Source of the DNA: Vandiemenella viatica
Lineage: Eukaryota; Arthropoda; Insecta; Orthoptera; Morabidae
Reading direction: 5' to 3'
DNA: 64,000 nucleotides
Assembly (NCBI GenBank): GCA_031002005.1
Contig: JARYHS010008074.1
Span: forward strand, 346,666,932 to 346,730,931
The stretch's first letter is position 1. Every line of letters starts with the position of its first letter. A model generated the notes under the pieces. It did not search any database. It worked only from the letters and a program-made list of their open reading frames with translations, and was not told where the DNA came from. Below are positions 33,817-45,503 of this stretch, piece by piece. The position numbers and the translations under genes are program-made.

Positions 33817-36759
33817 CTACATTTGCCCTCTACAAATTTTAACTTTAAATTCTTTTAACGTTTTCGGTAGGTTATTCATCATTCCCCTTGGTAACTCATT
33901 CCAATCCCTGACACCCTTACCTAAAAAAGAAAATCTTCCCACACCCTTGTGCCTGAAATCGAGTGCCAGCTTGTGGTCATGGTCATCTTTTCCCTTCCAT
34001 GAACTACTTTTCATACCTACTGCAATATCTTTCCATGCCTCATCGCCAGTATACGCCCTGTACACTCCCATTACCCTCCTCATCCTCCTCCTGTCTTGCA
34101 ATGAATCCCATTCCAGCTCCTTTATCATATCTGTCACTGATTGCATTCTGCGATAATTTCCAGAAACAAATCTAGCAGCCCTTCTTTGCACCTTCTCCAA
34201 CTCCTGTATTTGATACTCAAAATGTGGGTCCCATACTACACTACCATATTCGAGCAATGGTCTGACCAAAGTTTTGTAACCCAATTCCTTTACTTCTCTC
34301 GTGCATCCCCTCATCACTCTCTCCAACAAGTGCAGAATTTTGAAACCTTTTCCTACCACCTGTCCAATGTGTCCTGCCCAGTTAAGCTTGTTATCAAATG
34401 TAATGCCAAGATATTTACATTTCAAGTCTTCAGCAAGCAATTCTTTCCCCACCTTATATTCATAATTAACCTTTTGTTTTTTATTTGTGTATCTAATTAG
34501 CTGACTCTTCTTTGCATTTATCTTCATCCCATGTTTACCAACCCAACTAGATATCCTGTCCAGATCACCCTGCAACTGTTTACAGTCCTCTATCGTTTTG
34601 ATCCTTTTATACAGCATTATGTCATCTGCAAACAATCTAATTTCAGATAGTAAACAATCAACACAATTATTCATTAGAATAATGAATAGCAATGGTCCCA
34701 ATACGCTACCCTGCGGCACTCCCATTTTTACTTCCACTTCCTTTGATACCGCATTTCCCACCCTAACTTTCTGTTTTCTACCTTTTAAAAATTCTTCTAC
34801 CCAGCAAATCACTTTCTCATCCACTCCAATAGTTTTTACCTTATTTACTACCATTTTGTGGCTTACTCTGTCAAACGCCTTTGAAAGATCTAGTGCTACA
34901 CTATCAATTTGGCCTCCCTTGTCCATTTCATCTGAAATATCTTGCATATATCCCACCAACTGAGATTCGCATGAATATCCTTGCCTGAACCCATGTTGCC
35001 TACTTGAAAACCACTTACGTTCCTCACATACATTTCTGATGTGGTTGCATATCAATCTTTCCATTAATTTACCTACCACTGAAGTCAAACTGATTGGCCT
35101 GTAATTTTCGACTCTATTTCTCACCCCTCCTTTATGTACCGGTACTACTATCGCACTTTTCCAGTCTTGTGGTAAGCAGCAAGTATCCAGACTCAATTTA
35201 AATAATATTTCAAGATAAGGTACAATGTCACATCCGACTATCTTTAAGATATCTGTAGTAATATTATCTGCACCAGCCCCCTTATGTTTTTTCAGCTTGC
35301 TTATTTCCTTCATGATTTCTTCAGGATGAATTTCAAATTTTTTAGTATCTTCATTTCTAATCGTATTGTTAAGCTCGTTCTCCGAATTAGACCTTCCCGT
35401 TTCTGATTCATTGTCCCTAATGCTCTCACTAAACCAGTTACTTAAAATCTCTGCCTTTTTCAAATCCTCAGTAACTACTTCTCCATCCTTATCTATGAGC
35501 ATCTCTACACCCTCCCTTCCCCTCAGTTTCCTGATATAGCCATAGAAATTTCTAGATGCATCAGTCAGTGGTCCTCCTGCACTGACAATACTCTTCATAA
35601 ACCCATCTTTAGCCACTTTCTTTGCTGTTATTAAGTCCTTGTTTAGTTGTTTCAAATATTCCCTACTACCCTGCTGTCTCTTAACTCTGTTATGTTCTCT
35701 TCGTACCAACCTCTTTAACCTCCTCACTTCCCTATTATAGTACACAGGTTCTCTACTTCTCTTTATATTCTGCTTTGGAATGAATTTTTCTTCCCCCTTT
35801 CTTATTATCTCCTTGAACTCTTCCCACCTTGACTCTACTGTACTTGTGCCTTCCTTCCATTTGCTGAAACGTTCTCTGAAATATCTCTTCAAATTTGAAA
35901 TCTGTGCCTTTTTATAATTGTACCTATTTCCCCCTTCAGTTTTGGCTGCTGGTTCACTGAATCCTCTAATATCCATCAGAACTGCGTCATGATCACTTAT
36001 TCCTTCCGTTACTTGACACCCCACGAGGTTATCATCGGGCTTTATTAGGAATATATCCAAAATATTTTGTCCCCTAGTGTTTTGCTCTACCACTTGTGTA
36101 AATCCTCCTTCCCTTATTAAGGTATTTGCAAATCTTTGTTCCCGTGTGTTATTAATCTTATTTCCTTCCCAGTTTACACCTGGTAAATTTAAATCCCCAC
36201 CAATAATGACCATTCTATTCTCACCTCTGAAATCTGAGTATGAATTTAATTTCTCCCCAAGAGCCTCATCTTCATCTGTCATTCTTCCACTGCGGTAAGC
36301 AGCCAACACCCTGATTTTTTCTTTTTTATTACCCCAGAAATCTACCCCAAGTAACTCATGGTCTTGATCTATGAATGCCAGTGAACTGTGGTAGTTTTTG
36401 CTAACTAGTATGAAGACTCCTCCACCAATTGCTCCTCTATCTCTGCGGTACACTCTGTAACCATCAGGAAAAACCTCACTGTCTAGTACGTCTTCTTTTA
36501 ACCAACTCTCTACCCCAATTATTATTTGTGGTTCGTGTATCTCTATTAAGTTTGCAAATTCGATTACTTTGTTCATTATACTTCTACAGTTTACCATTAA
36601 CACCCTTATTACCGGCTTTATATTTTCAGCATTTATCTCCTCTTTCCCAGATTTACCCCAGCCAGTTATTGTTTCAGCAACTTCATTTATTTCTTTAACA
36701 TCTATGATCTTTCTCGTCGTGGATCTACAATCAGTATCACTTTGATCATCTATTTCCAT
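33817..36759 (-). CDS. CR1-like LINE ORF2: endonuclease-reverse transcriptase, intact frame
   Basis: A continuous 980-codon frame starting at ATG 36757-36759, 17 bases after the ORF1 stop. The APE-type endonuclease occupies about residues 50-265: NCRS (57-60), GVESW (82-86), GGDLNLPGVNW (187-197) and catalytic SDHDAV (255-260). The reverse transcriptase spans about 520-800: SAIVVPVHKGG (535-545), ENYRPISLTS (551-560), DLSKAFD (624-630), PQGSVLGPL (682-690) and the catalytic FADD (710-713). The protein nicks target DNA and copies the LINE RNA at the nick (target-primed reverse transcription). No key residue is missing, so this copy may have been active recently. ORF1 of the same copy has a frameshift. 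Confidence 0.92.
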   Translation of the reverse strand: MEIDDQSDTDCRSTTRKIIDVKEINEVAETITGWGKSGKEEINAENIKPVIRVLMVNCRSIMNKVIEFANLIEIHEPQIIIGVESWLKEDVLDSEVFPDGYRVYRRDRGAIGGGVFILVSKNYHSSLAFIDQDHELLGVDFWGNKKEKIRVLAAYRSGRMTDEDEALGEKLNSYSDFRGENRMVIIGGDLNLPGVNWEGNKINNTREQRFANTLIREGGFTQVVEQNTRGQNILDIFLIKPDDNLVGCQVTEGISDHDAVLMDIRGFSEPAAKTEGGNRYNYKKAQISNLKRYFRERFSKWKEGTSTVESRWEEFKEIIRKGEEKFIPKQNIKRSREPVYYNREVRRLKRLVRREHNRVKRQQGSREYLKQLNKDLITAKKVAKDGFMKSIVSAGGPLTDASRNFYGYIRKLRGREGVEMLIDKDGEVVTEDLKKAEILSNWFSESIRDNESETGRSNSENELNNTIRNEDTKKFEIHPEEIMKEISKLKKHKGAGADNITTDILKIVGCDIVPYLEILFKLSLDTCCLPQDWKSAIVVPVHKGGVRNRVENYRPISLTSVVGKLMERLICNHIRNVCEERKWFSSRQHGFRQGYSCESQLVGYMQDISDEMDKGGQIDSVALDLSKAFDRVSHKMVVNKVKTIGVDEKVICWVEEFLKGRKQKVRVGNAVSKEVEVKMGVPQGSVLGPLLFIILMNNCVDCLLSEIRLFADDIMLYKRIKTIEDCKQLQGDLDRISSWVGKHGMKINAKKSQLIRYTNKKQKVNYEYKVGKELLAEDLKCKYLGITFDNKLNWAGHIGQVVGKGFKILHLLERVMRGCTREVKELGYKTLVRPLLEYGSVVWDPHFEYQIQELEKVQRRAARFVSGNYRRMQSVTDMIKELEWDSLQDRRRMRRVMGVYRAYTGDEAWKDIAVGMKSSSWKGKDDHDHKLALDFRHKGVGRFSFLGKGVRDWNELPRGMMNNLPKTLKEFKVKICRGQM

Positions 36760-36776
36760 CCCTTCACCAGCAGCCC

Positions 36777-37959
36777 CTAACCTAAAAAAGGCACAGTCCT
36801 GACCCCATCATCACTGGAAATGGGCTCCCTCACTGCTTTAGCTAACAACTCAGAAAGTACTCCCTTCCCCCTTCTATTTAGGTGTAGGCCATGCCTAGTG
36901 AAACCCCACCTACCTATGGTGTTTACAGGCACAACCCCCAACACAGAACTAATGCCTTTCCCAAGTAGCACTTCCGTTTCCACATTTACACGCCTCACAG
37001 CGGAGTTCAATTGTGGCCGGTCATGGCGTCTTAGGACCTGCATGAGCTCCACCCTGGTATGCTGTGCCTCCTTCACCACCTTCCTCAGGTCACTCTCTAT
37101 ACTATAACTCGCGTTTCTATCAATACTATTCCCCGCCCCTCCCACTATCACTACTCTATCGTCCTTAGTGAAACTCCTACAAAGTGAACCTATATCCTCT
37201 ATTACCTGACCTAATGTTGCACTAGGTTTGAAAAAACTTGTGACCTGGTAACCTGTACCTAACTGATCCTGCAGAAGAGGGCCTACACCTCTCCCATGGC
37301 TACTACCTAGCAGCAGAACCCTTTTCTTCCTATTCTTGCCTTGCACGTCCTTATTCCTAAAGGCCTGCTGCATCTTACCTACTCCTACATCTACATGAGG
37401 CTCTTCTCCTCCTGACTCTGGCAACAGGTCAAACCTATTTTTCCCCACAATTACTGAAGTGTCTGGCTTCTTCATCCTGTTAACTATATTTCTCCTACGA
37501 CCTGTTACCAGCTCCCACCCATCCTTCTCAACTTCCTCCAACCCACTATCTCTACTTTCTGCCTCTACAGCATTGAGCCTCGACAAGCTCAGCCCCCACA
37601 GGCTGTGCCTGTGCAGTCTGAGCCTCCACAGGCCGGACTCCACAGGTTGAGCCTCCACAGGCTGAGCCCCCACAGGCTGAACCTCCACAGGCTGAGGCCA
37701 CCACAGGCCACGCCTGCAGAGTCTGAGCCTCCACAGGACGAGCCTCAAGAACCCTGATCCTTTCACGCAACTCCCTAATCGTTTCGCCCATCTCCCAAAT
37801 CCTATCATCCCTAAGACAAAGTGAACAAAACCATGGGAGAGCCTCATTTATTTCCCCCGTTTCCTCTTCCCCACATGCCCAGTGAAACCACTTCTTACAC
37901 CAACTACAACCCATCCCCTTCGCAACGTACCTACGGCAGGCGCCACAGTTTCCAGTCAT
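36777..37959 (-). pseudogene. CR1-like LINE ORF1: PHD finger plus SGNH esterase, frameshifted in a repeat
   Basis: Starts MTGNCGACRRYVAKGMGC at 37959. Cys5, Cys8, Cys18, Cys21, His26, Cys29, Cys45 and Cys48 form a C4HC3 PHD-type finger. A short coiled coil (IRELRERIRVLEARPV) leads into a run of imperfect PVEAQ pentapeptides encoded by a 15-bp repeat around 37560-37735. Within that run the frame must shift at least once. The second frame, open to 36777, carries an SGNH-hydrolase-like domain: KRVLLLGSSHGRG, DDRVVIVGGAGNS and GLHLNRRGKGVLSELL. This PHD-esterase layout is known for CR1 ORF1, a nucleic-acid- and membrane-associated partner of ORF2. Confidence 0.85.
37560..37735. repeat. 15-bp minisatellite inside LINE ORF1
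   Basis: Imperfect repeats of cacaggctgagcctc on the plus strand encode Pro-Val-Glu-Ala-Gln on the minus strand. Indels here explain the ORF1 frameshift. Confidence 0.8.
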
Positions 37960-38928
37960 GATTTTCCCAAATACTTCAAACGCCTTCTAAACAAACCTTA
38001 AATTTATTTGATCAAGTAGTCTAATAAAGTTAATACTATATTTTTAACGTTTTTTATTAAATATTATAGGTGCTATACTCGACTAAACTGTTGAATTTTT
38101 ATTTATATAAAATTGAAGCTTTATGAATAATAACTAGGTAATAAAACTCCTTAAGAACCAATGAAAATAATCTTATGAATTTCAGAACGAACTTATGATG
38201 AAGAGCCGATACTATTTAGTGCTGATGTGGATAACAACTAATTAGTTACTTATGAAAGTTTTTATAAAATAAGGCTAGGAAGTTTCTATTTTAGTGTATT
38301 AGATGACAATTATATTTCACACAAAAACAGGTTAATTACTAGAACGTACGTTTTTTGTTGCTGTAAACTCTATTGCGATATCGGTAGTGGAACTTAAAAT
38401 ATCGATATTTTATTAACCTATTGTAAAACAACTGGATGCTATTTATGAATACTTATGTTTATTATTTATAATTTCTAGTTGTTTTATTAGTATTCCAGAA
38501 CTAATTAATTAACAAACTAAATAGGTCTTAATATAGAACGATACAAAAACCTTAACAATCGAATTTCGAACTAGTGCTTCGAATTTTTACGGTATATAAG
38601 AATTGAACACTAAAATAACTTAAACCACTACGTTTACCTATGCTATAGTATTAAAATTAATCTAACTATCAAGCTTATGCTAAATTTAATTAAGTGAAAC
38701 GTGCAATAACTAGCAAAGAGTCCTTAGCAACAATGACCCAATTTAAAACTGTTATTTATGGAGTAATCTTAGATAATTATTCTCGCTAACAATAATCGTA
38801 AGGGTATAGACGATATTTAAAGTTTTTAAAGTAATTAAGTCTACAAAGACTTAGCTGATGATGCAAAATCGCTGTTTTGTGAGCAGCTGTCAACACACAA
38901 AGTCAAACGATAGCACAACCAAAGATTA

Positions 38929-40200
38929 TTAAAGCTCCTGTAGTGGAGGAATGTGTTGGCTCCCAATGGTATATCAGTAAGAGTATTTTCAGAATACGTG
39001 GAAGAAATAGAACCATTTCTGTCATATATATTTTGTAAATCTTTAGAAGAAAAAAAAGTACCTTCTGACTAGAAAATAGTGCAGGTGATTCCCGTTTTCA
39101 AGAAAGAAGACTGGAGAGATCCTGGGAATTATTGACCCATTTCTCTAACATCTGTTTGCAGTAGAATTCTGGAGCATGTCATATGCTCTAACATTATGAA
39201 GTTTCTAGATGAAAATGAGTTACTTATAGCAAACCAACACGGAATTCGGAAGAACCGATCGTGTGAAACGAAACTGGCTCTATTTTTGCATGACGTAATG
39301 AAAGTTATTGATGCTAGATCACAAGTTGATGCTATTTTTGTGGACAGAAAGCTTTTGACTCTGTACCACACAACCAACTTTCAGCGAAGATCTGAGTGTA
39401 CGGTATATTTGATCAGATTTGCGAATGGATATGTGATTTTCTAACTGGTCGATCAGTGTGTCGTTGTTGACGGGGAAGCCTCTTCTAAGCTAGATGTTAC
39501 TTCAGGCATTCCTGAAGGAAGTGCAATAGGACCACTCCTTTTCTTAATTCTTATAAACCTTCTTGGTGACAACATTAATTGCAGGATGCGACTTTTTGCT
39601 GATGATGCACTTATTTATAGGGAAGTGAGGTGCTCTGAGGATTGCTTAGAAATTCAGCATGTTCTGGATGTTATTTCGGAATGGTGCCGTAAATGGCAGC
39701 TTTCACTTAACAGCAAAAAGTGCAAGATAATAATACAAATAAGTAATAAAAAGACTCCGTTTGCTCACAAGTACAAAGTTAACAATTCAGTTGTTGACAT
39801 GGTTGATTCCCTGAAGTATCTAGGTGTAACAGTACAAAGCAACATGAATGGGACTTGAACATAACTTCCGTTATAGACAAAGCTAATTCTAAACTTTGAT
39901 TTATAGATCATATTTTGAGAAGTTGTAAAGCTCATACAAAGGAAATAGCATACAAAACACTAGTGCATCCACATTTGGAATACTGTTGTGGAATTTCGGA
40001 TCCATATCACAAGGGATTGATTGACATGATAGAGAAAGTACAGAGGAGAGCCCAGCTGTCCAGCAGCTAGTCCGTGATCCTCCTACAAGTAAGTTATCTA
40101 TGGGAACATATATTCCTCTGTGGTCCCAGGCAACGTAATTCCCCGAAGTACAAAAAAATGTATCCTTTCCCATCTTATTGACACATACTCAAATCTTTAG
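38929..40200 (+). pseudogene. jockey-like LINE ORF2, reverse transcriptase part (resumed)
   Basis: Continues the LINE broken at 33720. The translation gives VQVIPVFKKEDWRDPGNY-PISLTSV (39085-39155), CSNIMKFLDENELLIANQHG with SCETKLALFLH (39190-39295), SGIPEGSAIGPLLFLILINL (39505-39560) and the catalytic MRLFADDALIY (39586-39618). These are RT blocks in proper order, and the FADD pair is kept, but frameshifts near 39350 and 39450 and a stop within the PISLTS block inactivate it. The copy fades out near 40200. Confidence 0.85.
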
Positions 40201-41819
40201 TCTCTCAAAAAATTCCTATCGATATGAAAATTTTACAGTAGATATGTAAATGTTAATTTCAATCCTGATAAAAGTTTTTTAGCAATCATATTTTAGTCCT
40301 AAAAATTATTTTCTGTCCAATTCTAAAAATGCTTCTAACTCTGAAAGTTTTAAAGCTACGAAGCTGAAATGACTTTTAACTTGCTTCTGATTTTCCGCTC
40401 TTTCATTTGATAATAAGACCCACTTGTTTACTGTTCTCTAACAGGTTTAACCAAAATTATTATACAAATTTTAATTTTGAAATGGATATCTTTTAGAATA
40501 TGTAACTTACAGCTCTCAGACATGTTTTAAATGATTCTACATCCCATTTTCTATATAAAGAAATCATTACTATGTAACTGTAATAACAGTTCTAAAATAT
40601 CTTTTCTTTCGTTTTACAATTTCATTCTTTCCCCTCGATATTTTCAATTCCTTCAAAACTTCTGTCAGTAACCGCCATCGTGACATGAATTGTAGTCATT
40701 TCATTTCTGGATATCTGTCTAGCCATCAAATCAAAAACCATAGAAAAAATCCTTTAATTTAAACATTATGTCTTCTTTGAATTAATTCCTTTCTAATTTT
40801 GACTATTTTTTCATTTTAACGTCATTTTTGTGCTGATTCCAATTTTTAAAGTTTATATCTCTTCAGAAAACCTCATACCTGTAAGGTTACTAACTTGATT
40901 CTACTATTTATAGTCCAAAATAGTTCCATAAATAAAGATACCGTTTCCTTTTATGGAATGGTCTGAATCTAATACACCAGGTACATTACTCCTACATTCT
41001 GATTCTACACACTTATTTACTCTGAAATACAACTTGAATTATGTAAGCAAATGACTTTAAACCTAAACTGCAATGCTATTTAAATGAACTCGCTGCTCTA
41101 TGAACAAATTTGGTTATAAAGTAAAAAAAATTATGTTACCTGACAAATAGAAAGCTGAAATGAAATTATAGAAATGATAAGAATATCAGTGCTAAGAGGA
41201 GAGAAATGAAACTAAGAATGTTGGAATAAAAATGAAATAAAAAACCAATAGTATATAATAAAAAATAATCTTTTAAAATTAAGATGAGTATAATATAAGG
41301 GAATTGTTTATCACCCCTCCCCCTGTTTAACCTGGTACAAGACATAACTGTTAACATATGCATTAAATAAATACCTAGAATATGTATGGGAACTAAGGAT
41401 AAATGGATTCACACTAAATTCCTTGCTTTTATGGATGATATAGCAATAATTACCCAAACTCCTTAGGAAGCCAGACATTTTTATTACTATTATTTTTATT
41501 CACGAAGAATTTTAATATGGTTTAGAGTATATAAAGCTATATGGTGAATCCCACATAAGGTAAAACTTGTGTGTGGGTTTCAAGTTGTAATTAGATTGAT
41601 TCTTATATGATGGATATTTACAGTAACTTAAAATCTATTGGACAATCTATACATAATCAATAGATCAATCTATACAATAATCAATAGATGATATAAGGAT
41701 TATAAAATTGCAAGTGATACAATCATTATAAAGATTAGTTCCATATACATGAACACTGTTAAAATTATTAGTAATAAAGACCTAGTAGATTAGTAAGTAA
41801 GACCTACATATATACATAT
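40201..41819. other. AT-rich intronic sequence, nothing recognised
   Basis: No coding or terminal-repeat signal was seen. Ends at the 5' LTR of element C. Confidence 0.5.
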
Positions 41820-42517
41820 TGTAACGTACCATTAGGATACATTCAATATGGGTGTGATCTTTGTGCAAAAGGAAAAGAATGTATAAAACTCTTTTAGTGT
41901 ACTCTGGAGGGGGGGGGGGGGGGGAACAGAGCGATCGTCATGTGACCTAGAGATGAGGATGGATAAATTATCGGCAAGACTAATTTATTGAAGTATCTAC
42001 GTTCGAAGATTGTTAATATATGCAAGACTGTTCTGATATGATTTAGCAACTGAATTGAAGACTGGCACAAGAAACAGTATGATTTTAAATGGATTGTTCA
42101 TTCGTGTATGTAGATACGTTTTTATTTTATTTTCATATATACATACAGGGTGAGTCAAAAGGCCTTGGACACCTTCATAAGTTGGAAGAGTGAAGGGAAA
42201 ACCCATCATCATTTCCCTTCACTCTTCCAACTTATGAAGGTGTCCAAGAACTTTTAACTCGCCCTGTATATAATCCTGAGTTGACCTCAGACTTTTTGCT
42301 CTGGATCTAAGACAGTAATTTAAGTTGTTTATGTTAAAGATTGTCATTGAAATCTTACTTACTCAGTATAGTAGATCTGTGATTTGTTAATGTGTATGTC
42401 TTTTACTTATGTGATACACAAAGTAACCTTGCTCCTTCACTTATAATTAACTAGATTGAAATATAATTGACTAATATTAAATTTTAAAGAATAAAGAAGG
42501 TACAATTAACTGGTACA
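41820..42517 (+). repeat. 5' LTR of element C (contains MITE)
   Basis: Matches 44606-45180 throughout except for the MITE at 42146-42266 and the length of the poly-G run near 41908. Confidence 0.85.
42146..42266. mobile_element. mariner-type foldback MITE in an LTR
   Basis: A nearly perfect palindrome of 121 bp: cagggtgagtcaaaaggcc reads inward from the left, its ~55-bp arm is mirrored on the right, and the right end reads ccctg. TA flanks both sides (42144-42145 and 42267-42268). The partner LTR lacks it, which gives the empty site. The cagggtg terminus resembles that of the mariner at 52018. Confidence 0.88.
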
Positions 42518-42628
42518 ATTCATTTGGCGCTAAACAACATTGAGCACGAAAAGTTAATTATTTAAAACTATATTTGCAGTGAACATCAAATTTTCGTATT
42601 TTTCCTGGCACTATGATTCTTTTCAGTA

Positions 42629-43534
42629 GTGCTTAAAGGAGTGAGAGCAGTGTGTGCCTATGTATTATACATACAATATGCATATGAACTTAGCATAATG
42701 AATATTATTTTTCTGGTCAGAACAAATTTTCAATTACATCAGTGGGTCTCAAATTTAAATCATTTTAATTTAACGGGAAAAAAATTAACACTTTCAATGA
42801 TCAATGACGAAATAGTCATGAGTTTAAACAATCATTTTGTCATGTTATTACAGCAAATGTCTGTACATATGTCTTCTCAGATTAATTATGTGAAAACAGA
42901 GATTAATTCTGAATTATCCTCTATGAAGGAAAGCATCAATGGCAGGTTTCGATCTATGCGATCATGTATCGATTGCTTGGAAAAGGCGCAGAATGGTAGA
43001 AGTGCCAAATTAAATGAATCATGTCTGAATTTTGGGACCAAATGGATGCTAAATTGGAAGATGTGCAGGCAAGCAACTGCGAGGAAACAAGAACAAATTG
43101 CAAACACATACACAATGAACAAAATCAGTTGGGAGGCCAGAACAACGTATACGGAAGGAGCAATTTTGAGTTTGTGATTTGAAGCTGCAAAAAACTTGTC
43201 TGAAGATCTTCATGCAGTAGAAATAAAAAATAAAAACCATTTTCAATATGTTGGGAATAAATTAGGTGAAATGGATGTATCTGAGAAGTTAATGCAGGAT
43301 TTTATGGAAGGACACAAAACAAACCTGGTTCCGCAATTGGAAGTGATAGCTAGAAGACTTACTGATAATGGGGTAAAGGTGAGTGCAGTTAAATTCATAT
43401 TACAATCACAAGATGTGAAACCCCTACAGAAGCTCAAAATAAAAATTGTCTCAAAAACCAATTACCTGAAGAACAAAAAAGTTGAAAAGCTAAAGTTCAG
43501 CAAAACAGGTACTGGAGAGTATCAACGGGTTTAG
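42629..43534 (+). pseudogene. element C coding region, coiled-coil Gag-like
   Basis: Two frames, about 42697-43177 (first ATG inside) and 43196-43534, carry heptad-rich sequence: QMSVHMSSQINYVKTEINSE and LHAVEIKNKNHFQYVGNKLG. The order, directly after the primer-binding site, and the coiled coil match the N-terminal half of Gag in element B, but no capsid-type block could be identified. It is disrupted by a stop and shift near 43178. Function beyond Gag-like is not assigned. Confidence 0.4.
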
Positions 43535-44334
43535 AAATTATATTAAAAGTACAAAATATGAAAAAGGCATTACTGGTGACAAGGTATTTATCAATACAGA
43601 AGATATTGCCTCAAGTGCAATGGTCATAGTGACAAATCAATTGGAATAAGTAAAATTTTACTAAGCAATGAATATGAGTGTTTTAGAATTTAAAATGATA
43701 AAAAATAAAGATGAATTAAACAATGCAACAATATGAAAATAATGGAAATGTTAGCTTAGAGAAGCAGACTAGTAGTTCTTTGAAAATCAAAGAGGAAGAT
43801 GCCGAAGAAAGCAGTGATAATAAGAAAAGTTGTTTGTGCTTATTTAAAAGTAGACAACATTTACCATGAACAGTTAGGAATATGGAGGACTCATCTTGTG
43901 TAGTGATTGCTGATGAGTGTGGAGGCAAGGTTATTTGAATAATAAAAGGGAAAATGAATGTTAAGGTTAATTAAACATATACAGAAATTGTGTCAATTAT
44001 TATTGCCAATAATTATTCATAAAGAACCTTTCTGAAACAACAAAGAAATGATAAATGTAAAATAGTTTAATACTATATAATTTTCAAGGTCCAAATACCT
44101 TTTATTTGCAAGTAATGTCAGAATTTTGTTTATTACTGTCATAATCGGTGGTAAAGCGTATTGGTTTATGAAGTATAAGAATTTTGGAGTAGAATATTCT
44201 GGAGTTTGGTGTATTAAATTGTGTAAATGTTTATTCAATTATATAAGGGATAAGTACTTGATATTGTACACATAAGTGCATATGCTTATTATATTTAATG
44301 TGGATTCCATGTCATTATAAATTATAATGTAAGT

Positions 44335-44484
44335 TTCACTCAGAAATTCCGGGCTAAAAGCCCGTGGTCGATAGGTAAAACTATCCCCTAACATTTCGTC
44401 TTCAGTTGCGGAAGACATCATCGAAGACTAAGCGGCAACTTAGCCTATCGACCATGGCCTTTTAGCCCGGAAATTCTGAGTGAA
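44335..44484. repeat. 150-bp inverted-repeat element (MITE-like)
   Basis: Arms ttcactcagaaattccgggc on the left and its complement, ending gaaattctgagtgaa, on the right are about 40 bp each. They also share the tcgataggtaaaa / cctatcgacca blocks. It lies within the 3' interior of element C. The superfamily and target duplication were not determined. Confidence 0.75.
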
Positions 44485-44605
44485 GTTAATGCTAGCCGTG
44501 AAAGCCTACATTGTATGATATAATGCAAGTATTTGCATTAAGGAAAGGGAACGGGAATTGTCAAGACCCACTCCATGTCTTGACAACTGTAAAGACTGAG
44601 GGCTA

Positions 44606-45180
44606 TGTAATGTACCATTAGGATACATTCCATATGGGTGTGATCTTTGTGCAAAAGAAAAGAATGTATAAAACTCTTTTAGTGTACTCTGGTGGGGGGG
44701 AGGGGGGGGGGGAGAGTGAGCATCACATGACCTACAGGGATAAGTATGGATAAACTATCGGCAAAACTAATTCATTGAAGTATCTACGTTCGAAGATTGT
44801 TGATATATGCAAGACTGTTCTGAAATGATTTAGCAACTGAATTGAAGACTGACACAAGCAACAGTATGATTTTAAATGGATTGTTACTTTGTGTGTTTTT
44901 TATTTTTGGTTTTTTTTTATATATATATATATATAATCCTGACTCGACCTGAGACTTTATGCTCTGCAGCTAAGATAGTAATTTAAGTTGTTTATGTTAA
45001 AGATTGTCATTGAAATCTTACTGAATCAGTGTAATAGATCTATGACAAGTTAATGTGTATGTCTTTTACTTATGTGATACACAAAGTAATCTCCCTCCTT
45101 CACTTATAATTAAGTAGATTGAAATATAATTCACTAATATTAAATTTTAAAGAATAAAGAAGGTACAATTAACCAGTACA
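44606..45180 (+). repeat. 3' LTR of element C
   Basis: 575 bp, tgtaatgtacc...accagtaca. Carries its own variable poly-G run near 44693-44711 and a TA-dinucleotide run where the other LTR holds the MITE. Confidence 0.85.
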
Positions 45181-45503
45181 CTTTATACCAAGTAATGAAA
45201 GTTTATTAGTTCATTTAACAAGTCATAGTTATTTAAAAGCGAAGTGGATATATATTTCTTCATGGTGTGTTTTGGATTGTTGATAACATTTGCAGGTAAT
45301 CAATATATATTATAAAAGTAAGTGTACAATGTGCATGCCGCTAAAACTTAAAAACGAGTACTGGTACGATTAAGGGAGTTATATGTTGTGGTAGCCCTCT
45401 ATCCCTTATCAATGGACAAGGTTCCCATTTTTACCTGAACGGTGTGCAGTTGAAGATATAAGGCCTAGAAGTTTTACCCTCTAAAAATTTCTAGAACAGT
45501 CCA

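Larger units (their letters stand above)
33721..38928 (-). mobile_element. CR1-like LINE, apparently full length
   Basis: 5.2 kb in minus orientation: 5' UTR 37960-38928, ORF1 37959-36777, ORF2 36759-33817, then a short 3' UTR and an (AATTAAATT)-type tail at about 33721-33760. It interrupts the jockey-like LINE. Flanks atcataaagc (ending 33721) and attattaaagc (ending about 38931) look like an imperfect target duplication. PHD plus esterase in ORF1 and a CR1/jockey-type EN-RT in ORF2 point to the CR1 group. At least seven truncated relatives lie in this window, so the family has been prolific. Confidence 0.85.
41820..45180 (+). mobile_element. LTR retrotransposon C (pol-less)
   Basis: LTRs 41820-42517 (575 bp after removing the MITE and its TA duplication) and 44606-45180 (575 bp) share TGTAA(C/T)GTACCATTAGGATAC at the start and GGTACAATTAAC-GTACA at the end. 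TTGGCGCTAAAC a few bases past the 5' LTR is a plausible primer-binding site. The 2.1-kb interior encodes only coiled-coil proteins and no reverse transcriptase. Flanking 4-mers (ATAT left, CTTT right) do not match, so the original target duplication has been lost or the copy recombined. Confidence 0.82.

Noticed and set aside
42629..43534. Host coiled-coil gene
   Set aside because: Lies between paired LTRs of element C directly after a primer-binding-like site, so an element protein is more likely.
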